From: Candidatus Latescibacterota bacterium
Lineage (GTDB): Bacteria > JAAXHH01 > JABIQT01
Assembly (NCBI GenBank): GCA_018667995.1
Contig: JABIQT010000013.1
Span: 1-10,367 of the forward strand
Direction of reading: 5' to 3'
DNA length: 10,367 nucleotides
Position numbers and translations under genes: made by a program. Positions 1 to 5,493 of the stretch are shown in pieces. The notes under the pieces were generated by a model, which made no database searches, was not told the origin of the DNA, and saw only the letters and a program-made list of their open reading frames with translations. The number at the start of each line of letters is the position of its first letter. The stretch's first letter is position 1.

Positions 1-220
1 CTGCCAGTAACTAGAGTATCAACGCTTTGTAACCTGTGCGATTCTTTGTGGTACTTTCTTCTAAAGAAAGTAGCAGTCTTTACAAGGGGGTAGACGCACA
101 GGGCCAGGAATCCATGCGCCACCAAACGCACCGGGCACAAGCACAAACAGCGTTAGAGAGACAGCAAATTATCGTTGAAAATATAGATATACGAGGAGAG
201 TACGGGGATTGTCCACTATA
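1..220. other. Intergenic stretch with one hairpin, no gene seen
   Basis: No reading frame here looks like a protein gene, and I see no tRNA or rRNA signature. The only clear structure is a perfect 9-bp inverted repeat, TACTTTCTT (52-60) and AAGAAAGTA (64-72), separated by three bases. Weaker flanking complementarity (CTTTGT near 44-49 with ACAAGG near 82-87) could lengthen it. No T-run follows on either strand, so it is not a standard intrinsic terminator. It might belong to the 3' end of a gene lying left of the window. Confidence 0.5.
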
Positions 221-258
221 AAGAAAAAAGCCCCCGGCGGGATTTGCCGGGGGCTTTT
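221..258 (-). terminator. Intrinsic terminator of the sigma factor gene
   Basis: A perfect GC-rich stem, AGCCCCCGGC (229-238) with GCCGGGGGCT (246-255) around a 7-nt loop, lies just past the stop of the minus-strand sigma gene. Read on the minus strand it is followed by a run of T with one C (221-229), the classic rho-independent form. Flanking AAA/TTT lets the stem extend by three pairs. The plus strand also has a short T-run (255-258), so weak function in that direction is possible. Confidence 0.93.
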
Positions 259-262
259 AAAA

Positions 263-1099
263 TCAGTCCGCGTAAGCGGCCAATCTCTGGCTGCGCGAAG
301 TGTGCCGCAACTTGTTAATTGCCTTCTGCTTGATCTGACGCACACGCTCGCGCGTGATTCCATAGGTCTTCCCTATTTCCTCAAGCGTGTGGGCGCGATC
401 CGTGTTCAGGCCGAAGTAATAACTGAGGATCTCGCCCTCGCGTTCTGTAAGACTGGCCACTGCGCGACCTATTTCCTGCTTCATGGCGTCTTCCATCCAG
501 ACTTCGTCAGGAGATGCGCTGTTCTCATCTTCAAGGCGGTCCATGAGACTGTAATCGTCAAACCCACCCATGGGGGCATCGAGAGAGAGAGGTGTTGCCG
601 CCCACTCTGGTGCACGTTGCGGACCGGCTATATCATCTCCTGAAAGCTCATCGTTGCCCAACTGCATTTCACGTTCCCGATTGTGTTTCCGAATCTTGTG
701 CAGCTCACCAACCTTGTTACCGGGCAGGCGAATCAGGCGCCCTTGCTCGTTCATTGCTGACAGAATCGATTGGCGAATCCACCAGACGGCGTAGGAAATA
801 AACTTGAACCCGCGAGCCGCATCGAAGCGTCGTGCTGCTTTCATGAGGCCGATATTGCCTTCGCTGATCAGATCGGACAGGGACATGCCCCGATTCTGAT
901 ACTGTTTGGCAACCGAAACTACGAATCGCAGATTAGCCTTGACCAAAAGGTCAACCGCCCCTTCATCCCCCTCTTTAATCTGCTCTGCCAGAGAGACTTC
1001 CTCTTCTGCGGTAAGCAGATCAGTCTCCCCAATTTCCTGAAGATAATAATCTAGAGAAACATCATCCCGGCTATGCTGCATAGTTACTGGCATTTCCAT
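263..1099 (-). CDS. Sigma-70 family RNA polymerase sigma factor (short RpoD/SigA type)
   Basis: Directs core RNA polymerase to promoters in the cytoplasm. Of 278 residues, 14-44 match region 1.2 (LDYYLQEIGETDLLT), 52-125 match region 2 with the core-binding and -10 recognition segment (ANLRFVVSVAKQ, then GFKFISYAVWWIRQSIL), and 217-266 are region 4 with its DNA-binding helix-turn-helix (EEIGKTYGITRERVRQIKQKAINKLR). Region 1.1 is absent, as in the roughly 287-residue primary sigma factors of Bacteroidetes and relatives. Region 3 (about 133-172) is odd: the usual conserved helices are replaced by a shorter stretch containing GDDIAGPQRAPEW. The ATG at 1099 is preferred because AGGGG lies 10 bases before it; a GTG at 1108 would be only three bases from that ribosome site. 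Whether it is the primary or an alternative group 2 sigma cannot be told from the sequence; the intact regions 2 and 4 make the family certain. The gene appears monocistronic, with a terminator after it. Confidence 0.95.
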   Translation of the reverse strand: MEMPVTMQHSRDDVSLDYYLQEIGETDLLTAEEEVSLAEQIKEGDEGAVDLLVKANLRFVVSVAKQYQNRGMSLSDLISEGNIGLMKAARRFDAARGFKFISYAVWWIRQSILSAMNEQGRLIRLPGNKVGELHKIRKHNREREMQLGNDELSGDDIAGPQRAPEWAATPLSLDAPMGGFDDYSLMDRLEDENSASPDEVWMEDAMKQEIGRAVASLTEREGEILSYYFGLNTDRAHTLEEIGKTYGITRERVRQIKQKAINKLRHTSRSQRLAAYAD

Positions 1100-1108
1100 G
1101 AAACACAC

Positions 1109-1376
1109 ACCCCTGACCGCGTCGGCTTAGCTTTCGCGTAATCCTTAGTAAACGACGATTAACAACCTCAACACAACGACACCAATACAAACACTAACAT
1201 GATTCATTCAAATAAAGACTCAATATACCTTCACCTGCTGGAGCACCAACAGGTCGGTTCGACAATATCCCATGGTGGCTATTCGACTCATCTATGCAGA
1301 TATAGGACATAATGGACAATACCACCACATACAAAAGGTCGTCCCATTGTTCACTGTATCTGCATACGTAGATGTT
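1109..1376. other. Intergenic region between the bacilliredoxin and sigma genes, with two hairpins
   Basis: It should hold the sigma promoter, but I find no -35/-10 pair good enough to name. Two inverted repeats are visible. One is ACCTGCTGG (1233-1241) with CCAACAGGT (1246-1254), 8 of 9 pairs around AGCA. The other is ATGCAGATATAG (1294-1305) with CTGTATCTGCAT (1354-1365), 12 positions with one G-U pair and a long loop, starting about 12 bases after the bacilliredoxin stop on the minus strand. Neither has a T-run, so their role as 3'-end or processing structures is only a guess. Confidence 0.45.
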
Positions 1377-1901
1377 CTATCCACCAAACATTGGAATCTT
1401 TGATCCACACGAAACCGCGTGTGCAAGTTGCTCATATTCCTCTGATGAGATAGAGGGGCCTTCCTTTGTGCAGGCCTTATCGTATGCAGCTGTGAGTGCG
1501 GTGGAGATATCTTCCGGTGTTCTACCTTCAATATCCTGACGATGTAATACCCCGAGTACCTCTCCATTTTTCAGAAGCGCCACAAAGGGAGACGAAGGAG
1601 GGACATCGCCAAGGTACTGGTCACGCAGATGCGCTACAGCAGCTTTATCCTGGCCGGCGAAGACAGTAGTAAGATGGTCGGGTATCACCTTATTCTGCGC
1701 GGATAAGGTGACGCCAGGGCGTGCACTGCCTGCGGCGCAGCCACATACACTATTTATCATCACAAGCACGGTCTCATCATTCTTCGGACCGAGAATGCGG
1801 TCTACCTCATCGGGCGTTGTTAATTCTTCGAAACCGGCTGACGTCAATGCGTCACGCATGGGTTGTACCGCGATGGGATCGTAGGTAGGCTGTAGTGACA
1901 C
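1377..1901 (-). CDS. Bacilliredoxin, BrxA/BrxB (YphP/YqiW) family
   Basis: Thioredoxin-fold protein whose characterised Bacillus relatives remove bacillithiol from S-thiolated proteins in the cytoplasm. The family's CXC active site is seen as NSVCGCAAGSARPG (C53, C55), followed by TVFAGQDK (79-86), PPSSPFVALLKNGE (101-114) and an RQDIEGRTPEDI segment (121-132), all in the family order. Canonical members end near residue 145 with an aromatic and a Cys; here C144 fits that end, but about 30 residues follow (EEYEQLAHAVSCGSKIPMFGG region) with an additional Cys at 165. GTG is the start because AAGGAG sits seven bases upstream. It lies 126 bases after the Rrf2 regulator in the same direction, so co-transcription or a shared redox theme is plausible. 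Whether this organism makes bacillithiol is unknown; the family is also found where other thiols are used. Confidence 0.93.
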   Translation of the reverse strand: MSLQPTYDPIAVQPMRDALTSAGFEELTTPDEVDRILGPKNDETVLVMINSVCGCAAGSARPGVTLSAQNKVIPDHLTTVFAGQDKAAVAHLRDQYLGDVPPSSPFVALLKNGEVLGVLHRQDIEGRTPEDISTALTAAYDKACTKEGPSISSEEYEQLAHAVSCGSKIPMFGG

Positions 1902-1911
1902 GTTGTATCTC

Positions 1912-2027
1912 CTTGAGTTGCGATGTTAAATGTATATCGAACTAAATTGACCAGCGAATATCAAAAAAACCTGCGCTGTGAGGTCCATGGCGTTTCAGGA
2001 ACTATCTTAGCCCGATCTGGCATGAAC
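1912..2027. other. Gap between the Rrf2 and bacilliredoxin genes
   Basis: No terminator is evident after the Rrf2 gene on the minus strand, so read-through into the bacilliredoxin gene is possible. AT-rich sequence on the minus strand (TTGATA, then TATACAT and TTTAAC further on) could hold a second promoter, but the spacings are not convincing. No copy of the IscR-like operator found upstream of the Rrf2 gene occurs here. Confidence 0.4.
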
Positions 2028-2558
2028 TCAAGATTTCAAGATCTTCATGTCCTGAAGTTCTTCTGGTTCAAGATCCCCTGCTTCGGATTGCCCTGTCACT
2101 GTCTGGTGACATAGACTTTCGACGCAGATTTCTTCTTGCAGCAGGTCTCTGAGGGTGATACCCGCCAGCATACGTGATATGTATCCCTCTACGGCATTCC
2201 ACATGGGCCTGATACCACATTCACCAACGTGGATACATACCGCCCTCTGGCCAGAATACTGCTTACAGAGTTGATCTCCTGGGCTGTTCAGAACTCCCGT
2301 ATCTTCGCAAAGAGCTGCCAGCACCTGCCCTGCAGTAATACGTTCGGGCTCTCGGCTCAATGTGTATCCACCCTTGACGCCACGTATACTATCGACTAAG
2401 CCTTCGTGTCGCAGACACATAAGTAACTTTTTCACATAATCTGTGGAAAGCCCTTCGCGGTCCGCGATCGTGCGACTTAGCAATGGACTCCCGCCATGGT
2501 CTCTTGCCAGCTGGAGCATGCATCGTAGTCCGTATTCTTCCTGCGCCGTTACCTTCAT
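2028..2558 (-). CDS. Rrf2-family transcriptional regulator with cysteine triad (IscR-like)
   Basis: DNA-binding repressor or activator of the Rrf2 family, several of which sense iron-sulfur status, nitric oxide or thiols. The N-terminal winged helix aligns residue for residue with E. coli IscR over at least the first 45 positions (MKVTAQEEYGLRCML; recognition helix LSTDYVKKLL, 37-46; wing RGVKGGYTL, 59-67). The recognition residues differ from IscR: D40, K43 and K44 instead of S40, E43 and Q44. A cysteine triad, C98, C108 and C114 (C-x9-C-x5-C), occupies the place of the IscR [2Fe-2S] ligands C92, C98 and C104, so cluster binding is likely but the spacing is different. The 176-residue length is slightly above the usual 130-165; the tail is acidic and has two further Cys (in EEICVESLC). 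ATG has GGAG eight bases upstream. An IscR-like dyad over its own promoter points to autoregulation. Exact ligand and regulon are unknown. Confidence 0.92.
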   Translation of the reverse strand: MKVTAQEEYGLRCMLQLARDHGGSPLLSRTIADREGLSTDYVKKLLMCLRHEGLVDSIRGVKGGYTLSREPERITAGQVLAALCEDTGVLNSPGDQLCKQYSGQRAVCIHVGECGIRPMWNAVEGYISRMLAGITLRDLLQEEICVESLCHQTVTGQSEAGDLEPEELQDMKILKS

Positions 2559-2583
2559 TCATGTCGCTCCAGTCGAGCCGTGT

Positions 2584-2611
2584 AATATATCATACGTGAC
2601 TCTTTTGTCAA
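2584..2611 (-). promoter_or_regulatory. Sigma-70 promoter of the Rrf2 regulator gene
   Basis: On the minus strand a perfect -35 TTGACA (plus-strand 2606-2611) is followed, after 16 bases, by a -10 TATATT (plus-strand 2584-2589). Transcription would begin near 2577, giving a leader of about 20 bases before the ATG at 2558, which contains the GGAG ribosome site. Confidence 0.85.
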
Positions 2612-2615
2612 GTAT
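2592..2615 (-). promoter_or_regulatory. IscR type-1-like operator overlapping the Rrf2 promoter
   Basis: A dyad of two 9-bp arms, ATACGTGAC (2592-2600) and GTCAAGTAT (2607-2615), with a 6-base AT-rich centre TCTTTT. The arms are inverted copies with one mismatch. The E. coli IscR type-1 consensus has arms ATASYYGAC and GTCRRSTAT with a 7-base AT-rich centre, so this site matches one arm fully and the other except for one base, with a centre one base shorter. It covers the -35 and most of the spacer, so binding should block RNA polymerase. The likely ligand is the protein encoded just downstream; that is inference. Confidence 0.75.
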
Positions 2616-2893
2616 TAATTGCGATAAGAATACGACCTGACTTCTCTGGAATAATCGATTCCACCTGGACCCGCATCGGCCCATAAGAACTCGATGCGGT
2701 ATTTCCCTCAACAAGGCAATGGGGGAAGGCTGGTAAACCGTCCCTTCCGTGCAGATATTCACGAGTATGTTCCGATCTTAATTCAGGAAGCGACCAAACG
2801 TGGTTGGTAACCTATGCGCTAACCTGGGTACATTGGAGGGCTGATGTTGAAAGAATGAATTGTCACAGATACCCATTTAATTGAAGTTTTTAC
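2616..2893. other. Divergent intergenic region with several dyads
   Basis: No protein gene is credible here. Inverted repeats cluster: TGGAAT (2647-2652) with ATTCCA (2658-2663); CCGCATCG (2671-2678) with CGATGCGG (2692-2699), a perfect 8-bp stem; and GGAAGG (2724-2729) with CCTTCC (2743-2748), nested around GGT/ACC. No T-run follows them. They could be regulator sites or parts of a small structured RNA; nothing identifies a known RNA family. The last part before 2894 is AT-rich and may act as an UP element for the cold-shock promoter. Confidence 0.4.
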
Positions 2894-2922
2894 TTGACTA
2901 AGGTTGCGGATCTCTGTATATC
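2894..2922 (+). promoter_or_regulatory. Sigma-70 promoter of the cold-shock protein gene
   Basis: TTGACT (2894-2899) and TATATC (2917-2922) are separated by exactly 17 bases, a strong vegetative-type promoter preceded by AT-rich sequence. The start site would lie near 2929, giving a leader of about 140 bases before the TTG start, a long leader as is typical of cspA-type genes. Confidence 0.85.
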
Positions 2923-2979
2923 TGGGTAGAAATCAGCAAAGTTGAGATGGGTCTCCTGTGCGATCGAACTAAAAACGTC

Positions 2980-3022
2980 CCGGCAAGGATCGGAGTTTTT
3001 TGATCCCTGCCGGTTTTTTTTT
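2980..3022 (+). terminator. Intrinsic terminator inside the cold-shock leader (candidate attenuator)
   Basis: CCGGCAAGGATC (2980-2991) pairs with GATCCCTGCCGG (3002-3013) in 11 of 12 positions and is followed by nine T (3014-3022). This is a full rho-independent terminator, yet it lies between the only good promoter (2894-2922) and the coding start at 3070. Only 47 bases remain after it, with no convincing second promoter. Either it is a regulated attenuator, or it ends a small RNA of about 95 bases. A competing pairing, CGATC (2961-2965) with GATCG (2988-2992), possibly extended by CTC with GAG, would break the left arm, but it is weak. The preceding A-run (2971-2975) may make it work on the minus strand too. 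Confidence 0.88.
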
Positions 3023-3069
3023 AGAGAGTTCAGCTTGGGAATTTCAAGATTTAAAGGTGGTGAGAACAG

Positions 3070-3270
3070 TTGGCAACAGGCAAAGTAAAGTGGTTTAACG
3101 ACTCCAAGGGCTTTGGCTTTATCGAGCATGACGGTGGTGATGATGTATTCGTCCACTACTCGGCTGTCCAGGGCGAAGGCTTCAAGTCTTTGGCCGAAGG
3201 CGACGACGTCGAATTCGATATTACTGAAGGTCCTAAAGGACTTCAGGCCGCAAACGTGGTCAAGCAGTAG
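3070..3270 (+). CDS. Cold-shock domain protein, CspA family
   Basis: Small cytoplasmic single-stranded RNA/DNA-binding protein of the OB-fold cold-shock domain; family members melt RNA secondary structure and some act as transcription antiterminators. The 66 residues are the family's normal length. [16 protein letters not shown] (4-19) includes RNP1, and DVFVHYSAV (25-33) includes RNP2, with Tyr in place of the usual Phe. The C-terminal [10 protein letters not shown] is standard. The start is TTG: the family N-terminus begins exactly there, no ATG is in frame nearby, and AAAGGTGG/GGTGAG lies 5-9 bases upstream. The gene stands alone between a leader terminator and a 3' terminator, so its expression is probably set by the long leader. 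The TTG codon may further limit translation. Confidence 0.96.
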   Translation: MATGKVKWFNDSKGFGFIEHDGGDDVFVHYSAVQGEGFKSLAEGDDVEFDITEGPKGLQAANVVKQ

Positions 3271-3306
3271 ATTTTGAGGGTCGTTAAGGCTCTTATCATA
3301 GAAGTA

Positions 3307-3346
3307 ATGGGTGCCAATACTAATCGTGTTGGCACCCATTTTTTTT
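3307..3346 (+). terminator. Intrinsic terminator of the cold-shock gene
   Basis: ATGGGTGCCAATAC (3307-3320) pairs with GTGTTGGCACCCAT (3326-3339) over 14 positions with one G-U pair, around a 5-base loop, and is followed by a run of T to 3346. It lies 36 bases after the stop codon, a textbook rho-independent terminator. Confidence 0.95.
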
Positions 3347-3635
3347 GCATATCCTACTCACCGGACTAATGAGTAAGCCTGTTCTCGGCGGAGTTCTTGC
3401 CTCAAAGGAATCCGCGCCAGTTTGGATGGTGGTCCAAGAGGAATTGGTGTTCAGATTAACAGGCGCTTCAAATTCGTTTGGGCGGCGTGTTGAATGAGTG
3501 CCGGGAAGTAATCTGCGAGGAAAAGGACGGCTATGGCCAGCGAATCTTGAAGGTGGGACACCGCGACCTGTTGCAGCTTTGGTTATTTCCTGTTGAGTAC
3601 AGAAGTTTGACAACCTGTTTTCAACAGGCCCAGAG
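3347..3635. other. Intergenic region between convergent genes, no gene seen
   Basis: The cold-shock and phosphatase genes converge here. No frame has family motifs or a ribosome site. A short perfect hairpin, CCTGTT (3614-3619) and AACAGG (3623-3628) with loop TTC, sits 8 bases past the phosphatase stop on the minus strand. It has no T-run, so it is at best a weak 3'-end structure. TACTCA (3355-3360) and TGAGTA (3370-3375) form another small dyad. Confidence 0.45.
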
Positions 3636-4550
3636 TTAGATCCGTTTTATGACGATGAAGCTAATGTCGTCGGATTGGTTATTAAAGCTGAGAGCATCTT
3701 TCTGAATCGCATCGCAGATGGTGGCTGCCGACTCGTTTTTTACTTCACATATCAGATCTTGGAGAGATTTCGGATAGTAGGTCTCTCCGCCACGACTATG
3801 TTCAAGAAGGCCATCTGAACAGATGATCATGATGTCGTTCTCTCCCATGATCTCCCATTTATTGATCACGTATTTGCTCTTGAAACCAAGAACGCTGCTC
3901 GTGGCACTCTGGTCGATCATGTCCTTGGATGGTTGCATTCCTATCGGTGGAAAAGCAGCACACAACTGCGGATCAATATCCATGAACCGGCCGTGTTTGT
4001 CCGAAAATACGATTGGGGGAGGGTGCCCGGCCGTGAAGAAGCGAAACGTGGTGTCGGTGGCGATCTCGCCATAGATCATTGTGAAGTACTTGGACATGCT
4101 GGAGGTATTGTAGAATCTGGTGTTCAGATTTTCGAACAATCGATTCGTAATCTGGCCGAAAATATCGAGTTCGTATAGGGCGCCCATACGGAAAGATTGA
4201 TGCAGCATGGCTGCCAGAAGGGCGTCGGTGGCCTGGTGGCCTGAGACATCCATCAGAATCACACCGGCCCTGTTTCTGCAACGCTTCAGGTTGGCTGCAA
4301 CTTCATGCCGTCCGCCTCCCTGAGCTTCGGCTATCCTGGCTTGGAGGTTATATTGTTGCTTAAAGTCCACATAGATAATATGGTCGCCGCCGGCAATGCC
4401 ATTCATAGGCATTATTTTACCAAAGATGTCCAGACCTTCAAGTTGCGGGATTTCCAACGACAGAGGACTTATGCCCTCTAGTATGCCTTGGAAATTGGCC
4501 AACTCATCGGTGAGACGTTTAAGGGTGTCTTCCCTATCTGTGGTGGACAT
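3636..4550 (-). CDS. PP2C-type (SpoIIE-family) serine/threonine phosphatase
   Basis: Predicted Mn/Mg-dependent protein phosphatase of the SpoIIE/RsbU group, which typically dephosphorylates anti-anti-sigma (STAS) proteins. In 304 residues the metal-binding and core motifs are in order: GGD (54-56), DVSGH (101-105), AGHPPP (174-179), SDGLLE (245-250) and the terminal DD (294-295) in QSDDISFIVIKR. The domain fills almost the whole protein; only about 35 N-terminal residues, with helix-forming DTLKRLTDELANFQGIL, precede it, so there is no PAS, GAF, HAMP or receiver sensor. Between GGD and DVSGH there is an added segment (about 68-95) rich in Ala, Gln, Gly and Arg that most relatives lack. ATG is the only reasonable start, but its ribosome site is poor: the nearest GAGG is 15 bases away. 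No anti-sigma kinase or STAS gene is nearby, so its target is unknown. The sigma factor at 263-1099 is not of a type usually controlled by partner switching. Confidence 0.92.
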   Translation of the reverse strand: MSTTDREDTLKRLTDELANFQGILEGISPLSLEIPQLEGLDIFGKIMPMNGIAGGDHIIYVDFKQQYNLQARIAEAQGGGRHEVAANLKRCRNRAGVILMDVSGHQATDALLAAMLHQSFRMGALYELDIFGQITNRLFENLNTRFYNTSSMSKYFTMIYGEIATDTTFRFFTAGHPPPIVFSDKHGRFMDIDPQLCAAFPPIGMQPSKDMIDQSATSSVLGFKSKYVINKWEIMGENDIMIICSDGLLEHSRGGETYYPKSLQDLICEVKNESAATICDAIQKDALSFNNQSDDISFIVIKRI

Positions 4551-5493
4551 TTCGGGATTCGATATCCTCTCGCGATGCAGTCTGTCTGTAACTGGGGCCC
4601 TATAAGAAGCTAATCCAGCGTTATTAGCCGATACAATGGGATTTCGGGGTACGGGCGATCATTGGGTATTATAGAAGTGACGCGTGCCGGTTCCCGCCGA
4701 GGGCAATATAGTGGTAACCCCAAGACTGTCAATCGTCAACCACTTGGGAGATTCCGAGTTGCTGTCCGCAGTCAAGACCGCGGTAGTGGGCCTCGCGATT
4801 GGCGGAGATTCGTGCGACCCACCAGATGTGTCCGGGGTCGGATGATTTTGATGTAGTCCAGTGTCGTTGGGTGCTGGTCGTGTCCAAGTCATAGGCCTCT
4901 TTTGCGTACTGCTCTATAGGGGGATTTTTTGACAATCGGTACGATCCTGGCCTTCATCCCTATTTCAATCATTGAATAGACTGGAAAGTACGAAGTCCAA
5001 TCCCCGTTTTTCGTGTTGTCAGAGACCTGATGCATTCTGGAGCATAGGGGAACGGGTTGACCTTTGTAGTCGTTCTGGTGAAGTTAACAATAGATAGTGC
5101 CTATATTGCAGTACGAAATTAGGCGGTTTATCTCCCATATCGTTGGCAGTCCGTGAATAAATCACAGGAATCTGATGTCCTCGGTTATATTGGTGCCTAT
5201 CCGTTTTCGATTGCCCGACCGACCATGTCACGTTAGACTGTTTATCTAAGTGTTTCTTTCGCGGGGACTGTACGGCAATATGCACATGAACTGATGTTGC
5301 CGGCGGATACCACATTTGCGTTACGAAACCATTCCATATTCTTACAAATGGTGCTGTTTTTGTCCAGGGATTCGCCCTGGAGGACCTGGTAGGCTTAGTT
5401 GAGCTGTTGATACAGTTCAAGATTTGAAGCATAGAGGCACGTCATGGAAGTTTCAGTTAGATTGGATCGTCTTTTTTTGATAAGGAGTACAGG
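4551..5493. other. Gene-poor region of about 940 bases upstream of hflK
   Basis: Several open frames of 60-137 codons occur on both strands, but none shows family motifs, a good ribosome site or a protein-like composition, so I call no gene. It must hold the promoters of the phosphatase (leftward) and hflK (rightward). Visible structures are a 7-bp hairpin, TCCAGGG (5363-5369) and CCCTGGA (5375-5381), and the dyad at 5399-5420. A TTGACA occurs at 4929-4934 on the plus strand but has no fitting -10. The region could be a decayed gene; I could not recognise one. Confidence 0.5.
5399..5420 (+). promoter_or_regulatory. Dyad upstream of hflK, overlapping a weak candidate promoter
   Basis: TTGAGCTGT (5399-5407) and ACAGTTCAA (5412-5420) are inverted copies in 8 of 9 positions (the ninth can form G-U) around TGAT. 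A possible sigma-70 promoter overlaps it: TTGATA (5407-5412), 17 bases, CATAGA (5430-5435), which would give a leader of about 50 bases before hflK. The dyad could be an operator or an RNA hairpin. The promoter assignment is tentative because the -10 is poor. Confidence 0.4.

Noticed and set aside
2891-2916. Second IscR-like half-site in the cold-shock promoter (TACTTGACTA)
   Set aside because: Only one half matches, and that half is explained by the -35 TTGACT; the other arm is absent.
2890-3339. Minus-strand frame of 149 codons
   Set aside because: It lies opposite the cold-shock gene and both of its terminators, has no ribosome site or family motif, and is explained as antisense of real features.
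3320-3613. Minus-strand frame of 97 codons after the phosphatase gene
   Set aside because: Overlaps the cold-shock terminator, low-complexity composition, no motif.
4729-4935. Minus-strand frame of 68 codons that looked faintly like a transposase tail
   Set aside because: No DDE or HTH motif, no terminal inverted repeats nearby and no neighbouring remnant.
5019-5432. Minus-strand frame of 137 codons in the gap before hflK
   Set aside because: Rich in Ser, Thr, Pro, Arg and Gln with no hydrophobic core or motif; no ribosome site and no recognisable family.
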